From positions 558,001-622,000 of the forward strand of contig NZ_CP035001.1 in assembly GCF_002531755.2 (NCBI RefSeq): a DNA stretch of 64,000 nucleotides, in the 5' to 3' direction. The notes beneath the pieces were generated by a model, which saw only the letters and a list, made by a program, of their open reading frames with translations, was not told where the DNA came from and did not search any database. Positions within the stretch are counted from its first letter, which is position 1. Every line of letters starts with the position of its first letter. Source of the stretch: Rhizobium acidisoli. GTDB taxonomy: Bacteria; Pseudomonadota; Alphaproteobacteria; Rhizobiales; Rhizobiaceae. Positions 38,643 to 47,074 of the stretch are shown here, in pieces. The position numbers and the translations under genes are program-made.

Positions 38643-38688
38643 GTGTCAATAAATTTGGACACTGATGTAAACTAGACGCCATTGTCTA
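38643..38688. promoter_or_regulatory. Candidate TetR operators between efflux and regulator genes
   Basis: GTGTC-N10-GACAC (38643-38662 region) and TAGAC-N6-GTCTA (38673-38688) are inverted repeats located between the bcr-like gene and the tetR gene. Size and place suit TetR-family binding sites; the two differ in sequence, so only one may be the real operator. Confidence 0.45.
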
Positions 38689-38717
38689 AAAGGTCAAGAC
38701 GCCTTATCTTCGCGGTC

Positions 38718-39422
38718 ATGAAAGATCGCATGACACCGGCAGTCCGGATGGGGGGGCATACGCAGCGCGGACAATGCGCCAAGCGCATGTCGATCCTCGA
38801 TGCCGCCGCCGACGTCTTCTGCCGCCAGGGTTTTGCCGGCGCCAGCATCGACGAGATCGCCGCCGTCGCCTGCGTCTCCCGCCAGACGATCTACAATCAC
38901 TACCGCGAAAAAGAGACGCTGTTCGTTGCCGTCGTCGAGGACGTCATGACCCGCGCCAATGCCATGCTGTTCTCCGTGCTGTCGAGCTTCCCTGAGAAGG
39001 CAGACGATCTGGAGGATGGGCTGACGGCCTTTGCCGTGCGCCTCAACAAGAACTGCATCTGCAATCATGACGGAAAATTCCTGCGCAAGCTGGTGCAGAC
39101 GGAAGGTGAGCGCTATCCGCACCTGTTCGAAAGCTGGCGCCAGCAGGGCCCGGGCAAGCTGACCAATGCCCTTTCCGCGCTTCTCGCGCGGCTCGCCCAT
39201 AAGGGCGCGCTCGCCATCGACGATTTCGACATCGCCGCCCGGCAGTTCGTAGCGCTTGCCAATGCCGACCTCCAGATGATGACGCTTTTCGGCGAAACAC
39301 CCAGCGATGAAGAGCTTGATAAGGCGGCACGCAATGCCGTCCGTACGTTTCTCAAGGCCTATGGCAGGCTTGGGGCGGATATTGGCGGCCGTCCGCCGGA
39401 GCTTGCCGCCATAGCCGGCTGA
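38718..39422 (+). CDS. TetR-family transcriptional regulator
   Basis: A protein of about 234 aa. The HTH is SILDAAADVFCRQGFAGASIDEIAAVACVSRQTIYNHYREKETLF, the standard TetR DNA-binding region, followed by a TetR_C-type helical ligand domain (DGLTAFAVRLNKN to ARQFVALANADLQMMTLFGE). ATG 38718 is taken as start; ATG 38730 or 38787 is also possible because no strong ribosome site is visible. It is divergent from the efflux carrier and likely represses it. Confidence 0.85.
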   Translation: MKDRMTPAVRMGGHTQRGQCAKRMSILDAAADVFCRQGFAGASIDEIAAVACVSRQTIYNHYREKETLFVAVVEDVMTRANAMLFSVLSSFPEKADDLEDGLTAFAVRLNKNCICNHDGKFLRKLVQTEGERYPHLFESWRQQGPGKLTNALSALLARLAHKGALAIDDFDIAARQFVALANADLQMMTLFGETPSDEELDKAARNAVRTFLKAYGRLGADIGGRPPELAAIAG

Positions 39423-39447
39423 CCGGCGTCTCGGTCAGCCCTCCTGA

Positions 39448-39888
39448 TCAGGCAAAGACCATCATCTGCGAGGGCACGACCGCGAACATGCCGACGCGGC
39501 GTGCGGCAAGATAATTCACCAGCTGCTGCACGACAGAAGGCATGACCGGCTTCTGCACCACGCCGACCGCACCTTTGACGCCGTCGGCGACGACCTCCGG
39601 ATTGCCGGTCATGAAGACCACCGCAATGCCGTGCTCTTGCGCCAACCGCCGGCCGATCTCCGGTCCGGTCGGGCCGTCGGCGAGATTGATGTCGACGAAG
39701 GCGATATCGGCGAGCGGCGCCAGCCGCAGCGCCTGTTCGCGATCGCTCGCAAGGCCTGCCACCTGCATTCCCATGCCTTCGACGGTCGCCCCGAGATCCA
39801 GGGCGATGAGGAATTCATCTTCGACGATCAATACTCTCTGCTTCATGAGATCATCTCGTTGCCAGCGCCGCACGACATTGGTGGCCAT
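39448..39888 (-). CDS. Single-domain response regulator
   Basis: A 146-aa protein that is essentially one receiver domain (RVLIVEDEFLIALDL, phospho-Asp in IAFVDINLADGPTG, the Thr in VVFMTGNPE, Lys in VVQKPVMPS). No output domain follows, so it acts through partner proteins, like the single-domain regulators of the rhizobial stress pathway. The start at 39888 has AAGGGGA upstream; a shorter start at 39846 also fits. A perfect EcfG promoter lies 79 bp upstream. Confidence 0.85.
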   Translation of the reverse strand: MATNVVRRWQRDDLMKQRVLIVEDEFLIALDLGATVEGMGMQVAGLASDREQALRLAPLADIAFVDINLADGPTGPEIGRRLAQEHGIAVVFMTGNPEVVADGVKGAVGVVQKPVMPSVVQQLVNYLAARRVGMFAVVPSQMMVFA

Positions 39889-40164
39889 GATACGTCCCCT
39901 TGTTACGCCATACTTCGAAAGAGGCATCCGCTCCAGCAGCTGTCCCTGCTCGGAACTCCTTGTCGTAACGGGCAACTTGACGATATGTTCCGCGGTGGAA
40001 CGCGATTTTTCTGATTTAAGGTATTGTTAACGTTGATAAATTCTTAACAAGAAAGCCGGCGAAGAAAAACTGGCGCCGGATTGCTCTCAATCCCGAGCGC
40101 ACGTCTGGATGGTGGCGCAATGACACGATATGATTATTCCGTCGGCTTGAGATCGAGGATCACG
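39889..40164. other. Divergent intergenic region, response regulator / L,D-transpeptidase
   Basis: About 276 bp. On the minus strand it carries the EcfG promoter at 39967-39991. A second GGAAC at 39997-40001 on the plus strand has no CGTT at the right distance, so it is not counted. The 40010-40060 stretch is AT-rich, with TTAAC repeats that may promote unwinding or hold a promoter of the L,D-transpeptidase gene. Confidence 0.5.
39967..39991 (-). promoter_or_regulatory. EcfG-type promoter of the response regulator
   Basis: On the minus strand GGAAC (39991-39987), 16 bp, then CGTT (39970-39967), a perfect fit to the general stress consensus. Transcription would start near 39960, about 70 nt before the ATG at 39888. 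Confidence 0.72.
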
Positions 40165-40194
40165 TTGAGAAAATAGCTTATCGCGCTGGCCATC

Positions 40195-40704
40195 GTGATC
40201 GTCAGCCTTTTCGCCTATACGAAATTGATGGCTAGGATCGGCTCGGGCTCACCGCCTCCGGACGCCCCGCTCGCGCAACAGGCCGACCTCATCCGCGTTT
40301 ATAAGTTCGAACGCCGCATGGTCCTTCTCAAAAGGGATGTTCCGATTTCGACCTATCGGGTTTCCCTTGGGCAGGCTGCCCACGCCGGCCCCAAGCAACG
40401 GGAAGGCGACGAAAAAACACCGGAAGGGCGTTATGAAATCGACTGGCGCAATCCGAAGTCCATGGCGCATCTCAGCCTGCACATTTCCTATCCGAGCCCC
40501 GACGACCAGCGCAATGCCGAAACCAACGGCTTTCCGCCCGGCGGCAATATCATGATCCACGGGCTCCCCAACGGCTGGGGCATGTTCGGGCAAGCCCATC
40601 GGCTGTGGGACTGGACGGATGGCTGTATTGCCGTCACCAACGCCGAGATGCGCGATATCTGGGCTCGCGTCCCCGATCATACGCCCATCGACATCATGCC
40701 CTGA
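40195..40704 (+). CDS. L,D-transpeptidase (YkuD fold), possibly with a disrupted start
   Basis: A 169-aa protein ending in the YkuD active site: MIHGLPNGWGMFGQAH, then WDWTDGCIAVTN with the catalytic Cys. It links peptidoglycan stems or attaches proteins to them in the periplasm. The export sequence is the odd part. A TTG at 40165 with GAGGA upstream reads TTG-AGA-AAA and then TAG at 40174-40176, after which the frame reads LIALAIVIVSLFAYTKLM, a good membrane signal. The start is therefore GTG 40195 or CTG 40186, or the gene is damaged. Confidence 0.72.
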   Translation: MIVSLFAYTKLMARIGSGSPPPDAPLAQQADLIRVYKFERRMVLLKRDVPISTYRVSLGQAAHAGPKQREGDEKTPEGRYEIDWRNPKSMAHLSLHISYPSPDDQRNAETNGFPPGGNIMIHGLPNGWGMFGQAHRLWDWTDGCIAVTNAEMRDIWARVPDHTPIDIMP

Positions 40705-41406
40705 TCACCCCTTGGCTTTCCTGACGAGGACCGGCTCGCTGCGGTAGTCGGCGGGGAACAGCGATTTCAGGTTCTCGATCTTCGGCAGGTCGTTGTAGAC
40801 GATATAGGGATAGGTCGGATTAAGCGTCAGGAAATCCTGATGATAGGCTTCGGCCGGATAGAAGCCGGTGGTGTCCGACACTTTGGTGACGATCGGCTGG
40901 GCGAAGACATGGGCCTTGTCCAGCTGGCCGATATAGTGCTCGGCGACCTTGCGCTGCTCGGGACCGGCGACGAACAGCGCAGAGCGGTACTGCGTTCCCT
41001 GATCCGGCCCCTGGAAATTCAGCTGCGTCGGATTGTGCGCCACCGAGAAGAAGATCTGCAGCAACTTGCCGTAGCTCACCTCTTTCGGATCGAATGTCAC
41101 CTCGACGGATTCGGCATGACCGGTCGCGCCGGTGCTGACGGTTTCATATTGCGCCGTTCCCGCCTTGCCGCCGGCATAACCGGAGACGGCGCTCTTGACG
41201 CCCTTGACGTGCTGGAAGACGCCCTGGACGCCCCAGAAGCAGCCGCCGGCGAAAATGGCGGTCTCGGTCCCTGCCCCGGCGGCCTCGTCGACGGCAGGCG
41301 GCGGGATGACGACGGCGTCTTCAGCCGCGCCTGCGGCACTCGCACCGATTGAAAGAAGAGTGGCGGCCAGCGCGGCAAGGCTCCGGCGGCGGTAAGACAT
41401 GGACAT
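40705..41406 (-). CDS. msrA: Exported peptide methionine sulfoxide reductase A
   Basis: A 233-aa MsrA that reduces Met-S-sulfoxide in proteins. The catalytic motif is GGCFWGVQ, with SGYAGG and YHQDFL nearby. A signal peptide (RRRSLAALAATLLSIGASAAGAA) indicates export to the periplasm, unlike cytoplasmic MsrA. The GCFWG Cys is the only Cys in the protein, so there is no resolving Cys; recycling would need a different reductant route. It ends directly against the L,D-transpeptidase stop (TGATCA), with no intergenic spacer. Confidence 0.9.
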   Translation of the reverse strand: MSMSYRRRSLAALAATLLSIGASAAGAAEDAVVIPPPAVDEAAGAGTETAIFAGGCFWGVQGVFQHVKGVKSAVSGYAGGKAGTAQYETVSTGATGHAESVEVTFDPKEVSYGKLLQIFFSVAHNPTQLNFQGPDQGTQYRSALFVAGPEQRKVAEHYIGQLDKAHVFAQPIVTKVSDTTGFYPAEAYHQDFLTLNPTYPYIVYNDLPKIENLKSLFPADYRSEPVLVRKAKG

Positions 41407-41605
41407 GGCGCTACTCCCTGCGATCGTCCAAATCCTTGCCTATTCCTTTCGAGGCCGCAAATCACAAGGCGATCACTCACGCCGATGTGACAGCCGGACG
41501 AAAGCGTCTGTGTGAAGTTGAAACAGCCTACAACCTGAGTTGACAATCCCGTGAGGAGTGAGGAGAGTGCCGCCGGTTAGAGCCTGCATTTCCGGGGGGA
41601 ACCTT

Positions 41606-44600
41606 ATGTCCGTGCGCTCGTTCTTTGCTTTCGCGACAATCGCATTTTCCATGATCGCGGTCAGTTTTCCCGCAGCCGCTGCGGATACCAAGCGCGACAT
41701 CCAGACGATCAAGGACGCCGATTTCTTCGGCTTCGATCTTCGCACCGAGCAGAACGTCTCGCTCGATCAGTGCAAGACCTCCTGCATCGGCGATAAGAGC
41801 TGCAAGGCCTTCACCTACAATCCCAAGGTGAAATGGTGTTTCCTGAAATCCGATTTCAAGACGATGAATGCCTTCCCCGGCGCCATTGCCGGCAAGATCG
41901 TCGAAACCACCGCTCAGAAGGAGCCGGATCTCGGCGCCGCGCCGCGCCTGACCTTCCTGACCAACGACCTGATCCAGCAGGCCCGCGACTTCAAGGACAA
42001 TCTCGAGCTGACCGACGACCAGCAGGGCCAGGGCGCCGACAGCCTGACCGCCAATGCCCGTCTCGACCTCACCGCCAACAATCTGGCCGACGCGCTCAAG
42101 TCCTTCCATGGCGCGCTGTCGATCACCCCTGACGACGCCGATCTCTGGCTCGAAACCGCCCGCGCCGCAGCTTCGCTCGGCACCGCCGAGAGCGGTACGA
42201 GCGGCCAGGCCGTGCTCGACGCGCTGAACGGCTACGAGCTGACGCGCACCAAGCCCAAGCGCGCCGAAGCGCTCGCCGTCCTCGCCGACGCCCTTGACCG
42301 AAACGCCAATTACCGCCCGGCGCTCGACGCCTACAAGGCGAGCCTGGCGCTGGTTGCCTCCGATGATGTGCAGACAGCCTATCTGCAGCTGAAATCGACG
42401 CAAGGGTTCCGCATCACCGAACACACGGTCGATGCCGACAGCGCCACGCCGCGCGCCTGCGTCACCTTCTCCGAGGCGCTCGTCAAGACCACCGACTACA
42501 CGCCCTTCGTGACGCTGAACGGCGCCGCCCCCAAGGCGCTCGAAACCAAGGACAAGCAGATCTGCGTCGAGGGGCTGACGCATGGCGAGACCTACAAGAT
42601 CGCCTTCCGCACCGGCCTGCCGTCATCCGTCGACGAAGCGCTCGAAGCACCTGTCAGCATCGACGTCTATATCAAGGACCGCAGCCAGATGGTGCGCTTC
42701 ACCGGCGACAGCTTCGTGCTGCCCTCGACGGCGCGCCGCGGCATTCCGATCGTCTCGGTCAACCTGGCCTCTGCCAACCTCAAGCTCTACCGCATCGGCG
42801 ATCGCGCCATCGCCCCGCTCCTGACCAATTCGCAGTTCCTGAGCCAGCTCGACGGCTACAGCGCCCAGAACATCGAGGATCAGAACGGCGAACTCGTCTG
42901 GCAGGGTTCGATCGACATCGCCAACGAGCTCAACAAGGACATCGTCACCAGCTTCCCGGTCGACGAGGCGCTGCCCGAGCGCAAGCCGGGCATCTATGTC
43001 ATGACTGCAACCGGCCCGAACGGCCCGACGCAGGAATGGGATTCCCAGGCGACGCAATGGTTCCTCGTCTCCGATATCGGCGTCACCACCTATGCCGGCA
43101 CCGATGGCCTCAATGTCTTTACCCGTTCGCTCGCCTCGGCAAAGCCGATATCGGGCGTCGAGCTGCAGCTGCTTGCCAAGAACAATGAGGTGCTCGGCAC
43201 CGCGACCACAGACGAAAACGGCCGCGCCACCTTCACCGCCGGCCTGATCCGCGGCACGGCGGCGCTGACGCCCGCCGTCATTACCGCCAAGAACGGCGCG
43301 TCGGACTACGTCTTCCTCGACATGACGCGGGCCGGCTTCGACCTCTCCGACCGCGGCGTCACCGGCCGCGCCGCACCCGGCGCGATCGATGTGCTCACCT
43401 TCACCGAACGCGGCATCTACCGCGCCGGCGAAACGGTGCATGCCCAGGCGCTCGCCCGCGACACCGACGGCAACGCCATCGAGAACCTGCCGCTCACCTT
43501 CATCTTCAGCCGTCCCGACGGGGTCGAAGATCGGCGGATTGTCAGCCAGACCAGCAATCTCGGCGGTTACAGCATCGATTTCCCGACCCAGGAAAACGCC
43601 ATGCGCGGCACCTGGACGATGAACATCTATACCGATCCCAAGGGCAGCGCGATCGCCACCAAGAGCTTCCTGGTCGACGATTTCGTGCCGGATCGCACCG
43701 ACATGGAAATCACGACCGAGGCCAAGGAAATCGGCCCGGATACGCCGGCCACGATCAATGTTTCCGGCAAATATCTCTATGGCGCCCCGGCCGCCGGCCT
43801 GACGCTCGAAGGCAATGTCGTCGTCAAGCCGACGCGCGAGAGCGCCGCCTATCAGGGCTTCCTCTTCGGGCTTGCCGATGAGGAGGCGAGCGAGGATTCG
43901 CGCCTGTCGATCGACGGCCTGCCGGAACTCGACGAGAACGGCGAAGCCTCGACCGATCTGACCGTCGGCGACCTGCCGGCAACGACGCAGCTGCTCAACG
44001 CCACCGTCTATATCAGCATGCAGGAGGCCGGCGGCCGTGCCATCGAGCGTTCGCTCACCCTGCCGGTGAAGAATGAGCGCGCTTCGATCGGCATCAAGCC
44101 GGAATTTTCCGGCGATCTGCCCGAGAATTCGATCGCCAACTTCACGGTGATCGGCGTCAATGCCGAGGGCGAGAGGCAGGAGGCCAAAGGCCTGCGCTGG
44201 AAATTCTACAGCCTCAACCGCGAATACCAATGGTATCGCGAGGGAACGGCGTGGAAATACGAGCCAGTCTACACCGCCGAGCAAATCGCCAATGGCAGCG
44301 TCGACGCGACGGCGGACGGCGGCAAGATCTCCGTGCCGGTGAAATGGGGCCGCTATCGCCTCGAAGTGGAAAGCCCGGATGCCGACGGCCCGACCTCCAG
44401 CGTCGAATTCGACGCCGGCTGGTTCGTGGCCTCCACCTCGACCGAAACACCCGACGGGCTGGAAATCGCCCTCGACAAGGACAGCTACAAGGTCGGCGAC
44501 ACCGCCAAGCTGAAAGTCACCTCGCGCTATGGCGGCGAGCTGATGGTCATGGCCGGAACCGAAAAACTGGTTGCCGTGCAAAATGCGACGATGGGAGAAA

Positions 44601-47074
44601 CCGGCGGCGAAGTCGACATCCCCGTCACCGCGGACTGGGGTGCCGGCGCTTATGTGACCGCGACGCTCTTCCGCCCCGGCGATGCCCAGGACAGTCACAT
44701 GCCGATGCGTTCGATCGGCATCAAATGGCTGAAGGTCGATCCCGAGCAGCGGGCGCTGCAGGTCAAGCTCGACACGCCCGAAAAGATGCTGCCGCGCGGA
44801 CCTTTGAACATCGGCCTGCAGGTGGCGGGGGCGGGCGCCAATGAGGATGCCTATGTGACGGTTGCCGCCGTCGATGTCGGTATTCTCAACCTGACACGCT
44901 ACGAACCGCCGAACCCGGAGGACTGGTATTTCGGCCAGCGCCAGCTCGGCCTTGAAATCCGCGACCTCTATGGCCGGCTGATCGACGGCTCGCTGGGTGC
45001 AACCGGCAAGCTCAGGACCGGCGGCGACGGCGGTGCCATTGCGCTGCAGGCAAGCCCACCGACGCAAAAGCTCGTCGCCTTCTTCTCAGGACCGGTGAAG
45101 CTCGACGCCGAAGGCAAGGCCAATGTCTCCTTCGACATCCCGCAATTCAACGGCACGGCGCGTGTCATGGCTGTGGCATGGTCAAAGACCGGTGTTGGCC
45201 ACGGCGTCAAGGATGTCATCATCCGCGATCCCGTCGTCGTCACCGCGAGTCTGCCGAAATTCCTCGCCCCCGGCGACAAGGCCAATCTGCGCCTCGACAT
45301 CGCCAACACCGATGCGCCGGCCGGCGACTACAAGCTGCAGCTGACCGGCAATGACGCGGTCGGCATCGACCAAGCCTCCGCCGCCCAGACGATCCGTCTG
45401 GAAGCCGGGGCGAAATCCGAGCTGACGCTGTCGCTCATCGGTAAACAGCCGGGCGCCGGCAGCGTCTCGATCAACCTCTCCGACGCCTCCGGCCTCTCGC
45501 TCGATCAGACTGTCGACGTACCGGTGCGCCCGTCATCCCTGCCGATCACCGAACGCAGGGTGCTGGCGCTGAAGCCCGGGGCCAAACTCACCGTCGACAA
45601 GAACCTGCTTGCCGACAGCGTGCTGCCCGGCGCCTCGATCAGCGTCAACGTCACCCGTTCGGCCGCCTTCGATATTCCCGCCCTGCTGATGACGCTCGAT
45701 CGCTATCCCCTCGGTTGCGCCGAGCAGACCACCAGCCGGGCGCTGCCGCTGCTTTATCTCGCCGAAGTGGCGAAGCAGGCGGGCATCGAAAATGACGACG
45801 ACGTGCACAAGCGCGTGCAGGACGCGATCTACCGCGTGCTCTCCTACCAGGCCTCTGCTGGCAGCTTTGGCCTTTGGGGACCGGATTCAGGCGACGTCTG
45901 GCTCGATAGCTACGTCACCGATTTCCTGACGCGGGCTCGCGAAATGAAATATGACGTGCCGGAAAAGGCCTTCGTGCAGGCGCTCGAAAACCTGCAGAAT
46001 ACCCTCTCCTACACCACCGACATCAAGGGCCAGGGCGACCAGATCGCCTATGCCATCTATGTGCTCGCCCGCAACAAGAAGGCGGCGATCAGCGATCTGC
46101 GTTATTATGCCGATACGATGATCAACGACTTCCCGACGCCGCTTGCCAAGGCGCATATCGCCGCCGCACTGGCGCTCTATGGCGATGCCCAGCGTTCGAA
46201 GAACATCTTCGTCGACGCGCTGCAGATGTCGCAGCAATCGATGGTGTCGCGGGTGAATCTGTCGCGCACCGACTACGGCACGATCCTGCGCGATGGCGCG
46301 GCGATCCTGGCGCTCGCTGCGGAAAGCCGGCCGGTGCCGCCCGTCATCCCGGATCTTGCCAAGGCCGTCGCCAAGGAATGGGGTCGCAGCAAATACAAGA
46401 GCACTCAGGAAGAGACCTGGATGCTGCTTGCCGCGCGCGCCATTCAGGGCGGCGATGACGGGTTGAAGGTCGATGTCAACGGCGCGGCCCATACCGGCGC
46501 CTATATGGCCCGCATGAGCGGCGATGCGCTCGCCGATCATCCGCTGACGCTGACCAACCAGACGAGCGACGCAGTCTCGGCTGTCGTCACCACCGTTGCC
46601 GCCCCGACCGTGCCCCTGCCGGCCGGCGGCGACGGCTTCATTGTCGAGCGCACCTATTACACGCTCGACGGCGAAGAAGCGAATGTCAGCGAAGCCAAGC
46701 AGAACGAACGCTACGTCGTCGTCATCCATGTGCGCGAGACCAACGACTGGCCGTCGCGTATCGTCGTCACCGACCTTCTGCCGGCCGGTTTCGAGATCGA
46801 CAATCCGAACCTGGTCGACAGCGCCCAGATGACGAATTTCGACTGGATCGGCGAGATAGCGGCCGCCCATACCGAATTCCGCTACGACCGCTTCGTCGCC
46901 GCCTTCAACCGCGCCCAGGGCGACGAGCGCGAATTCAACGTCGCCTATGTCGTGCGCGCCGTCACCCCCGGCACCTACGACCATCCGGCCGCCAGCGTCG
47001 AGGACATGTACCGGCCGGAGCTTTCGGCCCGTACCGCGACCGGCAAGATGGAGGTCGTGGCAGCGCAACAATGA
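41606..47074 (+). CDS. Bacterial alpha-2-macroglobulin with N-terminal PAN domain
   Basis: A 1822-aa periplasmic protease-trapping protein. A signal peptide (1-24) is followed by a PAN/apple-like cysteine module (about 30-95, DADFFGFDLRTEQNVSLDQCKTSCIGDKSCKAF). The MG domains follow, then the thioester motif LGCAEQTTSR with Cys1371, which covalently captures attacking proteases. The C-terminal receptor-like domain ends GTYDHPAASVEDMYRPE. It starts at ATG 41606, seven bases after GGGGGGA. It overlaps pbpC (ATGA), as in other bacterial A2M-PBP1C operons. Confidence 0.93.
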   Translation: MSVRSFFAFATIAFSMIAVSFPAAAADTKRDIQTIKDADFFGFDLRTEQNVSLDQCKTSCIGDKSCKAFTYNPKVKWCFLKSDFKTMNAFPGAIAGKIVETTAQKEPDLGAAPRLTFLTNDLIQQARDFKDNLELTDDQQGQGADSLTANARLDLTANNLADALKSFHGALSITPDDADLWLETARAAASLGTAESGTSGQAVLDALNGYELTRTKPKRAEALAVLADALDRNANYRPALDAYKASLALVASDDVQTAYLQLKSTQGFRITEHTVDADSATPRACVTFSEALVKTTDYTPFVTLNGAAPKALETKDKQICVEGLTHGETYKIAFRTGLPSSVDEALEAPVSIDVYIKDRSQMVRFTGDSFVLPSTARRGIPIVSVNLASANLKLYRIGDRAIAPLLTNSQFLSQLDGYSAQNIEDQNGELVWQGSIDIANELNKDIVTSFPVDEALPERKPGIYVMTATGPNGPTQEWDSQATQWFLVSDIGVTTYAGTDGLNVFTRSLASAKPISGVELQLLAKNNEVLGTATTDENGRATFTAGLIRGTAALTPAVITAKNGASDYVFLDMTRAGFDLSDRGVTGRAAPGAIDVLTFTERGIYRAGETVHAQALARDTDGNAIENLPLTFIFSRPDGVEDRRIVSQTSNLGGYSIDFPTQENAMRGTWTMNIYTDPKGSAIATKSFLVDDFVPDRTDMEITTEAKEIGPDTPATINVSGKYLYGAPAAGLTLEGNVVVKPTRESAAYQGFLFGLADEEASEDSRLSIDGLPELDENGEASTDLTVGDLPATTQLLNATVYISMQEAGGRAIERSLTLPVKNERASIGIKPEFSGDLPENSIANFTVIGVNAEGERQEAKGLRWKFYSLNREYQWYREGTAWKYEPVYTAEQIANGSVDATADGGKISVPVKWGRYRLEVESPDADGPTSSVEFDAGWFVASTSTETPDGLEIALDKDSYKVGDTAKLKVTSRYGGELMVMAGTEKLVAVQNATMGETGGEVDIPVTADWGAGAYVTATLFRPGDAQDSHMPMRSIGIKWLKVDPEQRALQVKLDTPEKMLPRGPLNIGLQVAGAGANEDAYVTVAAVDVGILNLTRYEPPNPEDWYFGQRQLGLEIRDLYGRLIDGSLGATGKLRTGGDGGAIALQASPPTQKLVAFFSGPVKLDAEGKANVSFDIPQFNGTARVMAVAWSKTGVGHGVKDVIIRDPVVVTASLPKFLAPGDKANLRLDIANTDAPAGDYKLQLTGNDAVGIDQASAAQTIRLEAGAKSELTLSLIGKQPGAGSVSINLSDASGLSLDQTVDVPVRPSSLPITERRVLALKPGAKLTVDKNLLADSVLPGASISVNVTRSAAFDIPALLMTLDRYPLGCAEQTTSRALPLLYLAEVAKQAGIENDDDVHKRVQDAIYRVLSYQASAGSFGLWGPDSGDVWLDSYVTDFLTRAREMKYDVPEKAFVQALENLQNTLSYTTDIKGQGDQIAYAIYVLARNKKAAISDLRYYADTMINDFPTPLAKAHIAAALALYGDAQRSKNIFVDALQMSQQSMVSRVNLSRTDYGTILRDGAAILALAAESRPVPPVIPDLAKAVAKEWGRSKYKSTQEETWMLLAARAIQGGDDGLKVDVNGAAHTGAYMARMSGDALADHPLTLTNQTSDAVSAVVTTVAAPTVPLPAGGDGFIVERTYYTLDGEEANVSEAKQNERYVVVIHVRETNDWPSRIVVTDLLPAGFEIDNPNLVDSAQMTNFDWIGEIAAAHTEFRYDRFVAAFNRAQGDEREFNVAYVVRAVTPGTYDHPAASVEDMYRPELSARTATGKMEVVAAQQ

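Noticed and set aside
39997..40001. Second GGAAC in the response-regulator/L,D-transpeptidase region
   Set aside because: There is no CGTT at 16-17 bp downstream, so it was not called an EcfG promoter.
42623..45067. Long minus-strand frame inside the A2M gene
   Set aside because: It is a shadow of the high-GC codon pattern of the A2M gene on the other strand; the translated peptide has no domain and reads as repeated Asp/Ala/Gly/Arg runs.
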